Below are positions 1 to 11,456 of a stretch of DNA of 64,000 nt, piece after piece. The notes under the pieces are model-generated. The model had not been told where the DNA came from. It worked only from the letters and a program-made list of their open reading frames with translations, and ran no database searches. The translations under genes were made by a program, and so were the position numbers. This DNA comes from Stenocarpella maydis (taxonomy: Eukaryota > Ascomycota > Sordariomycetes > Diaporthales > Diaporthaceae): positions 78,399 to 142,398 of the forward strand of contig NQMI01000123.1 of the NCBI GenBank assembly GCA_002270565.1, in the 5' to 3' direction. Positions within the stretch are counted from its first letter, which is position 1, and each line of letters starts with the position of its first letter.

Positions 1-1
1 A

Positions 2-451
2 CTCAAAGGATCCATATCACAATGTCAGTCACTGGCAAGCTGTCGTTCCTGCCCCAGCCCGTCACGGGTCATGGCCTTCTCGGTACTGCTGGTAGAGAAG
101 ATGACAGGGATGTTCGAGGACATGGCCTCCATGTGGGAGGAGACCACAATGGCCACATGCAACGGACCCGAGGGCAGCCCTGCCCGGTCGGAGGCCGGCG
201 GACGCGCGCACGAGTGGGCCCCTATGCAGCTTGGCCAATATCGGATAGATACAGCACAGGAGTGGTATGAGGTCTTCGGCTTCTTGGTCCTCTTGCAGGT
301 GCGACGTCTAAGCGGCTTCCTGGACAGGCTAAGGCGCAATGCAGGTAGGGAGGGTTTTGAATCACACCGGAGCGCCTTGGGATCCGTGGCACTCAGGGTA
401 CAGGACCTGCAGGAGGCGCTAGGTGGCATGGCATCAGGCCTTGATAGATAA
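2..451 (+). CDS. AflR-like Zn2Cys6 regulator, C-terminal part (5' truncated by window edge)
   Basis: The frame is open from the second base of the window to a TAA at 449-451, so only the last ~149 residues are present and the start and DNA-binding domain lie off the left edge. The visible part has a cysteine-rich stretch (CQSLASCRSC) at residues ~8-17, then a helical segment, then LGQYRID followed by an acidic/Trp stretch and LVLLQVRRLSGFLDRL. This order matches the C-terminal half of AflR-type pathway regulators of fungal secondary-metabolite clusters; that assignment rests on family knowledge. The neighbouring P450, PLP enzyme and oxygenases are consistent with a pathway-specific activator. 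A 185-codon antisense frame over the same bases is judged a shadow. Confidence 0.68.
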   Translation, partial: LKGSISQCQSLASCRSCPSPSRVMAFSVLLVEKMTGMFEDMASMWEETTMATCNGPEGSPARSEAGGRAHEWAPMQLGQYRIDTAQEWYEVFGFLVLLQVRRLSGFLDRLRRNAGREGFESHRSALGSVALRVQDLQEALGGMASGLDR

Positions 452-2076
452 GTCCGGAGTCGCCAGGTCGGAGTGTCTCCTTGGCGTGAAGCAGAATTCG
501 AGTGGTGGCGGGTAAACCTCCAGGCGCAACATACACGGCCCATTCCTACAGCACTATATACGCGGCGCAACAGGGATCTCAAACGTTAAATATTTGACCA
601 ACCACTATTGACATTTCTTACCGAATTTGTTAATAGGTGGGACTTCGGGTGGGGAAGTCCATACTTAACGTTTGTGATCCCTGGGATGCATACCAACAAG
701 GTGGCAAGACCATGCCAGATAATGCAAACGTTGCGGCGCTATACAACTACATGTGTACTTACCGAAACCGAGCTGCACTTGACCACCCGAGTTTGCCAGC
801 AAGGTAGTCCTGGCGAACCTTGCCGGAGCGGTAAGCGCTGCCATCCCCAATCAGGCCCAGCAAGGCGTTACAATCCAGGGGAGGGGTGCGTATATGTAAC
901 GCTGCGCGAACCGACGGCCATAAACATCTTAAAACTTAATTGCGCTTAGACAGCGCGCGGCCCTTGCATCTGACCAGTCGGGTCGAAAGCACATGATGCT
1001 CTATAATTCTTCCACACAACCGACCCCTGGACCCTGGGCGGGAAAAAATACCTTTGAATGAGACGGGTCAGGCCCAGGTACGGGGGTCATTCTTCACCCT
1101 TTAGCCTTCAACCTCGACTCATGCCTTGAGGAATTAATAAACCTTGCGGCTTTCGTTTCAACTTGTCCAAGGAAAGGAGCTGGCACAGTCTGCTGCGCAC
1201 GACGTACGAAAACCATACCATGTACTGCCTTATGTGTGACTACGCACTTCTTCCCTGGCATTGTTCTCGGAAGATGTCCTGTTCCCCGGCAACTCCATCT
1301 AGAGCTTTACCACTGCCCAAATCCCAGCCTATCAATTGTCGTGAGGATAGACCACTAGACTACTAGAGCAAAATATAACGCCACACCCGCATAATAGTAT
1401 CTATGTTATGATATGCACCCCACTTCACAAGGAATATCAACAAATAAGCTGACACTATGCGGTTATAACTTTTATGTACTCCATAAAAGAGTCAAGTAGT
1501 ATAAAATAACCCTCTATTGCATGATCAAACTAACACAGCAGGCTTAGACCGGAGTTGGGCTATTCACCTACTAAGGGGATACGATAAAAGGGAAATCGAT
1601 GGGTTACTTCTAACAGAGGTTTCGGCCTCTCGGGCTTATAACAATCGCAAGAATAAGACCATTCTATAATTAGAGGAAACTGTGACGCTCCATCTGCATA
1701 ATACGCGTGTTACCTATGTCGTGATCAATTAACACCTTCCGTCCGCAGATGAAGGTTGGAAGCTGGTTTTATTTTTATCCAATCGTAATACCCTTGTCAT
1801 TTTTTTTTTCAATAAAAAAGAGCTGCAGTGGCCCCTTCATACGGTCATAAACGCTCAAACACCCAGCGTTAGATGATGAACACGATAAGTACCGTTAACG
1901 ATAAGTTTCAAAACACAATAACTACCTAGGTAACAACAAGAACATTAAAGACAGTGGCGTGAAACGTATATCAAACACTTATCCTGAGTGCGCAGGCAGT
2001 ACTACTATAGGCGAAGCATCCAAAGCACGTTGAAAAATTGCCGATATGCGTCCCAGGAAGATGTCTTATTCAGCCT
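452..2076. other. Intergenic region, no gene recognised
   Basis: This is the space between the 3' end of the regulator and the 3' end of the CYP68-like P450. Short frames at 608-949 and 1163-1366 have no recognisable motif. The part from about 1370 to 2040 is clearly more AT-rich than its surroundings. It contains one TACCTAGGTA palindrome at 1923-1932. Confidence 0.5.
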
Positions 2077-3950
2077 TCATGATCGCCGTTTAAACTCCAC
2101 CGCCGCCCCTGGATGTGGCAAATATTGTGTCTCGACTCTCAGGCTTTCAGGCCGGCCCTGGCCTGCGGGGAATCGTATATCATAGTTCCGCAGGATGTGG
2201 GCCATGATGGCCTTGATCTCCTGCGCGGCGAAGAAACGGCCCGGGCATGCGTGCCGTCCGTATCCGAAGCTCAGGGAGGCTGGGTTGGACGCGACGTACT
2301 GCGCCCTTCCGTCCATCTCCGGTCGCTCTTCACGAATCCGGGAAAACCGGAACGGGTTGAACACCCTTGGGCTGGGGTACAATGACTCGTCCATCGTGAT
2401 GGCCTGTGTCGGAATACCGATTGTCGTGTGCGCGGGGATAGTAAAGCCAGAGGACAATGTGAGCGGCTTATGGATCACCCGTTCAAAAGTGACTGCACAA
2501 GACAAGAGCCCAAGTCAGCCGTCTCCTTCCGACACAGACTTTGGTTAGGCCGGACTTACTCAGCAGGAGTGGGTTGAATCTCTGGCTCTCCTTCATGAAG
2601 CTGTCCATTTTGGCCATTTCCATGAACCCGGTCTTATCGATGAGGCCGCCAGGCCCAGTGACACTGTTCACCTCTTCTCGCAGCGGCTGGATGAACTCTG
2701 GGTGCTCACATAGGTCATAGAGCAGCTGTGCAGGCGCTGCCGCGCTAGTATGTATCGCGGCAAAGCTGACCTTCAAGAGAATGCCAGCCAGGAACTTCAG
2801 ATCTTTTTCCTCGTCTTTGGCCTGCTCATCCATCCAGTAAAGCAGGTCCAATGCCTTTTCCCCTGTCCGCCGGCGGCTCTCCAAGATGGGGATGGCAGCG
2901 GCCTCTGCCGCCGCGTAATGGGCTGCGATCTTCCGGATCTCGGGGATGAAGCGCGCGACCAATGGTTTGATAAACTCAGGGTACTGCTTTATTTTCTGGG
3001 CACCGATGAAGCCGTCAATCGCAAAGTCAATTGACGACTTCACCCATTCCTTGTTGTGGGACAGGGTCGTCCCGCCGAACATGCAGCTAGACACCCGCGC
3101 CACAATCTGTGTTAGAACTTCAACCACTGGAACAGGTGTCCATTCTGAATATAAGACAATTATTTAGCATTCGTTTTCGGTAATTTTCACAGCTGAACCT
3201 ACCCTCGCAAGCGGGAAATAGGTCCGCGAATGAGTCGACGATCTCCTGCTGGACCCCTGGCATAACGTCGGCTGTTCGAGGTCAGCATTTTGAGCTCAAT
3301 TTCGGATTGTATGGAGCAATTTCCCCATCAGTTTGGGCACGTACCTAGATTGTGGTTGAGTTGCGCTTTGACAACCCGAGGATGCAAGGTTGATCGGCTA
3401 CCCATTGTTGTATATTTGCCCTCGAACATCTGTAGGGGTTTCATCAGCACACAAGCCTTGATGACTCCCAATACAGATGTGACGCCAACTTACCTCGATA
3501 AAAGTAGCTACAAAATCTACCTCATCAACTGGCGATGTCTTTAACTCTTCAAGGTACTTGACCGGTATCATCAGCCTCTCTCCGAGTGGGCTGGGGACGT
3601 AGAAAAAGCCGCCCTCCGACTATGCACGTGGTTAGTTGGGTCATTACGCTGCATATCGGGCCGGAATCCCAGCTGCGCACCTTCCTGTAGCCCTCCTCAA
3701 GCATTTCCTTTGCATTTTCGCGGAATTTCTCGCGGTTCACTCGTATAGCATGCTTTTCATTGCCGCCCACCACCGTAACCCCAGGGGCCAGTTTCTGAGT
3801 ACCGCCCCTTATGAAGCCGGAGAAGAGTAGTGTCAACGCAAGACTGATAACCACATAGAAAGTAGCATGACTAGGGTGCTCCGCGATACGGATGAGAACC
3901 CCATCTGGGGTGAAGGAAGTGCTATTGTCAGCCACAAGCCACGACCACAT
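2077..3950 (-). CDS. Cytochrome P450 monooxygenase, CYP68-like
   Basis: Six exons are inferred from splice signals and family sequence: 3950-3681, 3619-3494, 3429-3345, 3271-3203, 3144-2560 and 2492-2077, giving about 516 residues, normal for a fungal P450. The start at 3950 (MWSWLVAD) precedes a hydrophobic N-terminal anchor at residues ~28-45. The protein carries MFEGKYTTMGS, typical of CYP68/CYP503-type enzymes such as gibberellin P450-1, an I-helix FAAIHTS, ExxR as ESQR, and the heme loop FGYGRHACPGRFF with the cysteine ligand. In the I-helix the usual acidic residue is His, which I recall as normal in this subfamily. It probably acts at the ER membrane on a terpenoid or polyketide-type substrate; the substrate cannot be read. 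It lies in a run with other oxygenases. Confidence 0.88.
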
Positions 3951-4395
3951 CTTTGCAGATCGATTGCACACGGGCCCACTCAAGAGGGAACACGATAACT
4001 TTGCAAAGAGAAAACACAACCAAAGAATACTTGCCCGGCTGTTCACTTCAGGTACAATACTTTTGCACGAATTGTAGTTGGCACCAACAAATTCTGCAGT
4101 TGGACACTCCTCACATACGGCCTGCCCAAAGCATTCGCCTCCGATTGGTTGAGACGACGCTCGCATCCGCATTAGGAAGTTCGCCGACTCGCGGGCTTGC
4201 CCCGAATTGGGTGAATCGCAGCTCATCCAAACACTTATGTGGGAGTATTTCAGAGCTGCGGCTGCCTAGTTATAAGCAGCTAAGTTGAACATACTCTCAA
4301 AGTTCACTGTTGAATCTTCCAGCTTGGGGATCCTTGCATAACTCAAACAAAAGAAACCCAAATTCACACGTACAACTCGTGCAACTAGTCTCAAG

Positions 4396-6283
4396 ATGGG
4401 CTCAGCAACTGAACCATTGGTACTGAGCAAGCTTCCCGAGAACCACGACCCCCTGGAGCCTTATAAGGTACCAAAATTTGACCATGGCCTGAGCTATGAC
4501 ACTATTCAAGTCCACGGGGGCCATAGACCCGACAAGGAGACACACGCCAGAGCAGTCCCAATCTACAACAGCGTGGTATGTAACAAGCAGATTTTAAGTA
4601 GTCATTCAGGAAGACTTAGCTAACGCTCTCTGGCCTCCAGTCATTCGTCTTCACAGACAGTGCCCACGCCAAACGTATCTGCTCCACAGAGGAAGCCGGG
4701 TTCTTCTACAGCAGAATCTCCAATGTGAGTAGATGAATCTTGGAGCCGTCCTCATCCGCCCTTTGAGGAAATCCCAAACTGACAGCTCATCGAATAGCCA
4801 ACGGTTGCAGTGTTTGAGAAGCGAGCGGCTGCCCTAGAGGGAGGCACTGCAGCGGTGGGCACGTGCTCGGGACAGGCCGCCATCTTCAACACCATAATCT
4901 GCCTCGCAGGCGCTGGTGACAACATCGTAGCGTCGATAAACCTGTACGGCGGCACCTACAGTCTCTTCAAGACCCTGCTCCCGCGCCTGGGCATCGAGGT
5001 GAGGTGGGCCAAGAAGGAGACGAGGGAGGAGTTTGCCCAGTTTATCGACGACAAGACCAAGTTGTTCTTTGTAGAGAGCATTGGCAACCCGCGCTGCAGC
5101 ATCCCAGACCTTCAGGGCCTGGCCGACGTCGCTCATGAAAACCACATTCCGCTGTGTGTAAGTGCAGGCCCAAGCCATATCTTCTGATGCTGTGTGGTCT
5201 CTGGTTCTAATCTAAACTGACGCCAGGTTGACAACACGTTCGGTGCCTGTGGCACGTGGTGCAGGCCCATCGACTTTGGGGCTGATATCATCCTTCACTC
5301 AGCTACCAAGTGGATGGGCGGTCACGGCACCACAGTCGGCGGTGTCATTATTGACTGCGGCACCTTTGACTGGGGCGCCGCGGCTGACCGGTTCCCCAAG
5401 ATGATGGCCAAGGATGGGCCAATGAGCTTTTCGTACTGGAAGGCCTTTGGTAATATCTCGTTCGCCATGGCGATGAGGATCGACATCCTGATGGAGGTGG
5501 GGTCCATACTGAGCCCGATGTCAGCACAGCAGCTGCTGATCGGGATGGAAACCCTGAGCCTGCGGTGTGAGCGACATGCCAGCAACACGATTGCCGTAGC
5601 ACGCTTCCTGGAGTCGCACCCACGGGTTGCATGGGTCAACTACCCAGGTATGTGAGGCCGATACTACACCGACATCTAGGACTGCACAGAGGCAAAAGCT
5701 GATTATGCCGTAATACAGGTCTTGAGAGGAACCAGTACCACGAGAATGCAAAGAAATATCTGAGGAACGGTTTCGGGGGCGTCCTATCTTTTGGGCCCAA
5801 AGGCGGGGACGCTGCAAGCAAGATGCTGTTGAACTACGTCAAGGTCATTTCTCACCAAACAAAGTAAGCAACAAGGACTCCCTGAAGACGTATTCCACGT
5901 ACGATATCTAACAACCGTCCGCAGCGTCGGTGACTCCAAGACACTAGCCACACATCCTTGGAACTCAACACACGTCATCATGTCCGAGAAGGACAGGCGT
6001 GAGGCGGGCATTACCCCAGTAAGCAAAGATCCAGAGCCTCAAAAAAAAAATCCGCCAGCTGATATAAGGTTATCTAAAGGCTTTCATCCGGTTCTCAGTT
6101 GGCACTGAGGACGTGGGTGATATCATTGCGGACCTCGATCAAGCGTTGAGCGCGCTCCCAGACGAGATCGTAAATGCATATGACGAGAAGTTAGAGGCCA
6201 AGTTGATCAATGGCGACAATCGGCTTGCCGACTGTGTGCCAGTCACTGACGAAAAGGTGGACTATGTGGAGATAAAGGCGTGA
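4396..6283 (+). CDS. PLP-dependent Cys/Met-metabolism enzyme (O-acetylhomoserine sulfhydrylase family, gamma-replacement type)
   Basis: A multi-exon gene of about 440 residues, starting at ATG 4396 (MGSATEPLVL) and ending at TGA 6281-6283. Exon ends read clearly at 4575/4641, GC..VDNTFG near 5227, and before the last exon (AFIRFSVGTEDVGD). Family marks are THARAVPIYNSV near the N-terminus, the GGTAAVGTCSGQAA loop, the NPRCSIPDL stretch, VDNTFGACG, the PLP-lysine motif HSATKWMGGHG, and the C-terminal SVGTED. Primary-metabolism members make homocysteine from O-acetylhomoserine. Members inside fungal clusters, such as Fub7 and CndF, instead join the C4 unit to a carbon nucleophile. The P450 and dioxygenase neighbours favour a cluster role, but a plain sulfhydrylase cannot be excluded. 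Confidence 0.9.
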
Positions 6284-6792
6284 TGTTGCCAAAAGCTAAC
6301 ATTCCGGTTGGCCAGCAGACTACAGTGGGAAATTAGCCAGCAGAGCTTAACTTTACTCCAATGGTGAGATCGGTGTTAGTAGTAAAGCGTAATTTTTGGT
6401 TTATCTGAGGCGCTGTGGCTCTGGCAATCAGGATTGTCACCAATGACTGAGCGAAATAATTTCGTGACTTGAACACGTACCTGAACATCTCCTAAACAAA
6501 TTATCAGTCTGAAGAGTTATGACCAACACAGCGAAACCACTAGACTTATTTATGTGGATGTTTAAATACAAGTAGGAGAACCACGAGTGCGTTGAAAGGG
6601 ACATTCGGACAGCTTTTGCGATGATGTCGGACATGCATCAAGACAATGGCGAATTGGTACATACACTTGTCAGAGACTCACAATTCCATAGGTTGCATAA
6701 AAGCATATTTTAAATGAAAATTGGTCACTTGTGTGAAATCCAATACCATACATACTACCAGTTGCAAACGCTGAAGTTCACATGAACCACTC
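6284..6792. other. Tail-to-tail intergenic spacer
   Basis: About 0.5 kb separates the 3' ends of the PLP enzyme (plus) and the oxygenase (minus). It is AT-rich and presumably holds both 3' UTRs. No motif or gene was recognised. Confidence 0.5.
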
Positions 6793-7990
6793 TTAACCGA
6801 CAGTGATAGTCTGGCCCTCCGGATCCTGGTCCGGATTCCAGTATCCCACATACCCGTCTCTCCCAGTCAAATAAGTACCCTGGGCTTGCTCTTCCGCCGA
6901 AGCACGAAACACGGCGTGTTTCTTGTTGGTCCACTCCAGCCCTTTCCACTTGACTCCTTCTGCGTCGACAAATTCGGCTTCCATCTCAGGCCGCAGGAGG
7001 TACACAATCGAATACTTGTGCCTGTTCTTCTCGTCCTTGTGCGGGATGATGCGGTGCAGGCTGGACTCCAGCACACCCCCCGAGATAAACCGGAGAGAAT
7101 CGCCCACATTCACTACCGCGTGGCCGGGCCTGGGTGCTATGTAGTACCATTGCTCCTCGTTGGGCTTCAGGACTTGAAGCCCGGCAACCTCGGTGAAGAC
7201 GATGGAGAGGCTGCCGGCATCTGTGTGGGCGATCTGGCCAACTTTGTCGGGCTCCCTGTCGGCGAGGGTGTACTTGAGGAGGCCAAGGGCTGTTGGGCAG
7301 ACAGCGCCCTTGCGATGATACTGCTGGTATGCCAGGTCGTCCGGCAATCCCAGTGCTGACGACAGGCGCGTGAGCAGGAGGGTGCTAATATCACGGAAAG
7401 TTTCATTGGCTTGTTTCAAGGAAGAAAGCCGCGATGAGATGGCTTCCGGGCCTGGGAACGACGCTGCGTCGTTGATTTTGGCGATGGGATGCTCCATAAG
7501 CTTCTCTGGTTATCAGCCGAGGTTTTGCGAATATCAGAGCACCAACTCTTACCATTAGTCCCTCGAACCCATCCTTCACTCCCTCGACAGGCCCATTCCC
7601 GTGACCAGCCGGCTTGTATCTGGGGTCCGGGCAGCAGGTAAGTAAATGACCTCATGTTTCGGCATGACGAGCTAGAGGCCATCGGTGGATGTAAGCTCAC
7701 CCCATAACAAGATCTTCGTCGTGGTCCCTGTCCACAAACCACTTATTCTTGACTTCCTGTGGCAAGTCATAGAAGCTCTTTGCCAGTGCGTACATGTTCT
7801 GGACGTCCTGTATCACTTGACCTGAGTAGACATCCCGGCAGTCGAGATAGAAAAAGCCTAGATCGGTGCAGGCTTTCAAGAGGTTGTCTTTCGCGGTTTC
7901 GTCTTCATTAAAGAGGCCCTGGAGGGACACAACCCGAAGCTCAGCATCCTCTTTTGCAATCTTCTCCGGCAGCACGTCCAAGGAAGCCAT
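6793..7990 (-). CDS. 2-oxoglutarate/Fe(II)-dependent oxygenase (isopenicillin-N-synthase-like fold)
   Basis: Three exons: 7990 to ~7703 ending ..EDLVMG, a short middle exon (YKPAGHGNGPVEGVKDGFEG) near 7615-7555, and the main exon to the stop at 6793, about 350 residues. The N-terminal DIOX_N-like part has DLGFFYL and ..FYDLPQEVKNKW. The catalytic part has the iron ligands in QIAHTDAGSLS (His ~209, Asp ~211) and ESSLHRI (His ~267). The residue that normally binds the 2-oxoglutarate carboxylate (Arg in RxS) reads Lys in KYSIVY. Known relatives hydroxylate, desaturate or cyclise small molecules. It lies tail-to-tail with the PLP enzyme, consistent with the same pathway. Confidence 0.88.
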
Positions 7991-8751
7991 GATGACAGTA
8001 GTTACAACGGCCGAAGCAGTGCGTGTTAGCCACTTGGGGATGCACAGTATGGTTTTGATACGGAGAACGTATTGCCTGGCTCAAGACAGGCTCGAAAGCT
8101 GCATGTGGTTGTGATCAGTGTTTTGATATTGATGAAGACTACTATCAGTATCACGCACTGGGGCCGTTTGACTTCATCCATACCCATGATCAATGAATGA
8201 AGCCTCGGGCCAAGCGAATTCAGAGAGGCCGGGGGATTACCGTTTCGGGAGCGTCCGGTCCTAGTACTTCCTCTAGGCCGGCCTGCCACCCGGACGCCCT
8301 GAGTTTAGGAGCACTTGCCACTCGAGGCACTGTAGTCATAATTTCTATTTATTGAACTCTTGGTGAGCGATAGCTACAGTGACGTCGCATTTCGCCATCC
8401 AATTACTAGCATACTTCACATCATATTCGATCCAATACCTACCCAGGTAGGTACCATATAAGGAATTAAGAGCTGCAAAAGGTGGGATTATTTGGAGACG
8501 TCCCAAAGGATTCCCGAAATGCTCTTGGTGGCAATATAGTATCTACATGCTTTTTTTTTGTTTCCACTGTGTTCTTGCTATGAATTAGAGGCTCAAACAC
8601 CGGCAGTTGTCCGAGCGTTCCGGGACATCACAATAACCTGAGCTTACTGATTTGACTGAGTTCCCCGCTGTTCGCTTTTCATACACCTAGACTTGCCTCG
8701 GCAATCATTGACTTGTAATTAATTTTTGAAGATGGTAATTATTTACCTGGC
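7991..8751. other. Intergenic region upstream of the oxygenase
   Basis: About 0.76 kb between the start of the 2OG oxygenase and the 3' end of the second P450. It must contain the oxygenase promoter. It has a CCCAGGTAGGTACC stretch near 8450 and a T run near 8550. No additional gene was recognised. Confidence 0.5.
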
Positions 8752-10736
8752 TTACTCCCTTGCTGGATAAAATCTCACATGCATTGCCGGTTTCCTCCAC
8801 ATGACATGCATGTGACTCTGCTGGAGCCAATCCATTTCTGCGTCACGAAGCTCCAAATCGTAGGCGAAATGCATTTTTGCCATGATTAGGTTGATTTCGA
8901 CGAGAGCAAAGCTGCGTCACCAAGGTATTGGCATTAGCCTGGGGATGCAGGAGTCTGAGATGTATGTCGCTGGTGGACTTCACTTACTTTTTACCCAAGC
9001 ATCCTCGAAGGCCCAGAGAAAATGGCTGGCTTGCTTCCAGGTTTTCTTTGCGGCTCTGGTCTAGCCATCGCTCCGGCTTAAAGGCGTAGGGGTCGTGAAA
9101 GTTATTTTCGTCGTGAGTGACGGTCCATGCACTCGTGTATACCTCGGCCTTTCGCACCACAATAATCAGTGTTTGAGTTCGACGGAATCCAATAAACCAC
9201 TCACGCCCTCTGACACCCAGTGCCCGTCAATGGTGCCACCTGGACAGGTCCTTGGGAACCCTTGTGACCCTGGCGGGTATATTCTCAACCCCTCTGATAT
9301 CACTGCTTGCAGGTACGGAAGCTGCTGAGCCGACATCGCTGTAATCTCATTCCCGTTCTTATATCGACCACGAATCTCCTGCTGAAGCTTTTGGTAAGCT
9401 GCTGGAGTCTTGAGGAGAAAGTATGTGACCGCGGCTAAGAACGTCGCGACCGTTTCTCCGCCAGCAATACTATGTTACCATATTTTTAGCCAAATTGTGA
9501 TTTAAAAGAATTGCAGGTACTCACACTAGTGTGGACGCATGAGCAGTCATCTCTTCCTGGCTGATTTCGCCAGCCTTGACCCTCCCAGAAATGTTTGTCA
9601 GAAAGTCCTCTCGTACCGAATCTGCGTTCAACCTCCTGTCGCGACGTTAGCTCAAGTTCACAGGAATCGTGCAGAGTTACCAAAATCACTTGCCTCGCCA
9701 CTTTTGCTCGGCTGTAGCCTGAATGTCGATCACGCACGGAAACTGTCAATCGAGGCAGGCATATACGCCCGAGAGCCGCGATGAGCGGGTAGCGTCGCAG
9801 ATTATCCAACACCGTGACGAAGAAGAGATGCTCCACAACCATCTCGGACCAGAAGTGCGGTTTCCCTTGATGGCTCAAAGTCAGTCTCTCGATGCGTCTT
9901 TCGTGTGGCATCCCGCCTACCATTCTCTATGCAATGAAAAGTTTCCCCAAACGCCATTTCCCCGAGGATGTCGAATGCAATCATTTCAAACCACTTCGTC
10001 ATGTTGAGTCCTTGTTCGGATTGGCCATCGGCGCCGAGTCGCTGCACGAAGCCGTCCACACACCGCCTTACGATGTCTTCTTGCTGTGCCAGAGCTTTGG
10101 TTGAGAATGCAGCTGATAACAACTTCTTCATCTGGGCATGCTTCCTGGGGTCTCTTTCGCTGCCGATGCACAGAGAGTCGAAGCCAGACCCGTACATGTC
10201 ATAGAATTCGCTCTTGGTCATTATCTGCCGCCCCCCTGTAGCATGTCCATAAATGTCTTTCCATGACTGCACTGACGCGAAAGACAATTCATTTGGGGAG
10301 ACTCTGACTACTGGGCCTGGTTCGGGAGTCAATGGTGTATAACTGGACGAAGAGCTGGCATAAGCCTACCGTGTCTTTCGTGCTGCTCCTGAATCACCAG
10401 GTGGAATTTCCCAGTCATAGAATACCATATCCTCCATAGCTATTTAGAAAAATCAGTCTCGCAGAATTTTCCTGACGTTGGTGATATGCATTAGAACTCA
10501 CCAGGGAGGATCGCGCCAACAGCGGTCCTGGGAAACCCGCCAAGGGATGAAAAAACACATTGTATATAATACGATGAGCTATATATAATGCAAGCTATTC
10601 ACATAAGTCAGACCATAACCTGGTGGCAATAAAGGCTTCGGCTCCTGGGACTTACACATGACGCGGTTAAGGTCGCTAGGGTGGAGAATGACAACCATGT
10701 CAGCCCAGAGGGTAAAGTAATTCCGATAACAGCCAT
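8752..10736 (-). CDS. Cytochrome P450 monooxygenase, CYP65/CYP58-like
   Basis: A gene with many small exons and introns. The likely start at 10736 opens MAVIGITLPSGLTWLSF, a membrane anchor. The next exons give NVFFHPLAGFPGP, LWRIWYSMTGKFHLVIQEQ and PVVRVSPNELSF. The C-helix and middle part carry DILGEMAFGETFHCIEN. The I-helix is IAGGETVATFLAA, ExxR is SEGLRIYPP, the PERW region is DPYAFKPERWLD, and the heme loop is FSLGLRGCLGKK. The last exon (FALVEINLIMAK) ends with TAA at 8754-8752. The intron at 9636-9693 must use a GC donor to keep the frame. The family includes trichothecene-pathway hydroxylases; the substrate here is unknown. Same strand as the dioxygenase. Confidence 0.85.
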
Positions 10737-11456
10737 CGTGATAGCGCTGAACAATTGAGTAACAGTAGTACAGCTTTGCACATTCCAGGCCGGAGACTCA
10801 AGTTGACTGGTTGGTGTTGGCTGTCTCGAGTTTAGACCGCGATCCTGCCCTGGCCTTCGGGCCTGGCCGAAAGCGGAATTACGCCGACGCTGAACGACTC
10901 GGACACACCACGAGAAGACTGACAACTCCTGCACGGAAAGGAGCCCAATGCCTAGTAAGAAGCATCCAGTTCAAAATGGCTGGATGTATTTCCATTGAGG
11001 TATGTAAGCGGAGTTGACAGGTTTTTGAGAAACCGGGCAGGTTCACCAATAGCTATGCAGTGTCGCGTTCCGCTGCGCTCCGTCTTCCTCCCAGGGATAC
11101 AGCAAAGTTACAGCTGCGCTAAGCGGAACACACAATTTTTCCACTTTATATACACTTTTACCCCTGCTAGGTTAAATAAGTCAAACCCAGAAGATCTTTA
11201 ATGCTATGTACCTCAACGAAGTCGATGGATTAACAACTTTATGCATTGTCTTACGTGTGGGCTCTGCGGCGGCATATTTCCTAACAAAGACATGTGAGCA
11301 GGCTCGCCCGGCTTGTTGCCATTTTGCGCCTTGGCTACTATTTTGCCGACTACTAGTACTGACTAGCGAGCGGCCATCCTAAGCTAACTGGCAATGGACC
11401 GTCATCAGTAAGTACATACACATAGCACTTTACCCGCCAGTGACGACTACATCACA
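10737..11456. other. Divergent intergenic region, probable bidirectional promoter
   Basis: About 0.72 kb separates the starts of the second P450 (minus) and the AsaB-like gene (plus). Such head-to-head spacing is common for coregulated cluster genes. No gene or clear operator was recognised. Confidence 0.45.

Noticed and set aside
25..582. 185-codon minus-strand frame
   Set aside because: Ser/Arg/Pro-rich composition with no motif; the plus strand carries the AflR-like C-terminus.
1370..1740. Imperfect duplication of a CATAATA..CTATGT-type stretch (1375 and 1680)
   Set aside because: Similarity is short and weak; may be chance in AT-rich DNA.
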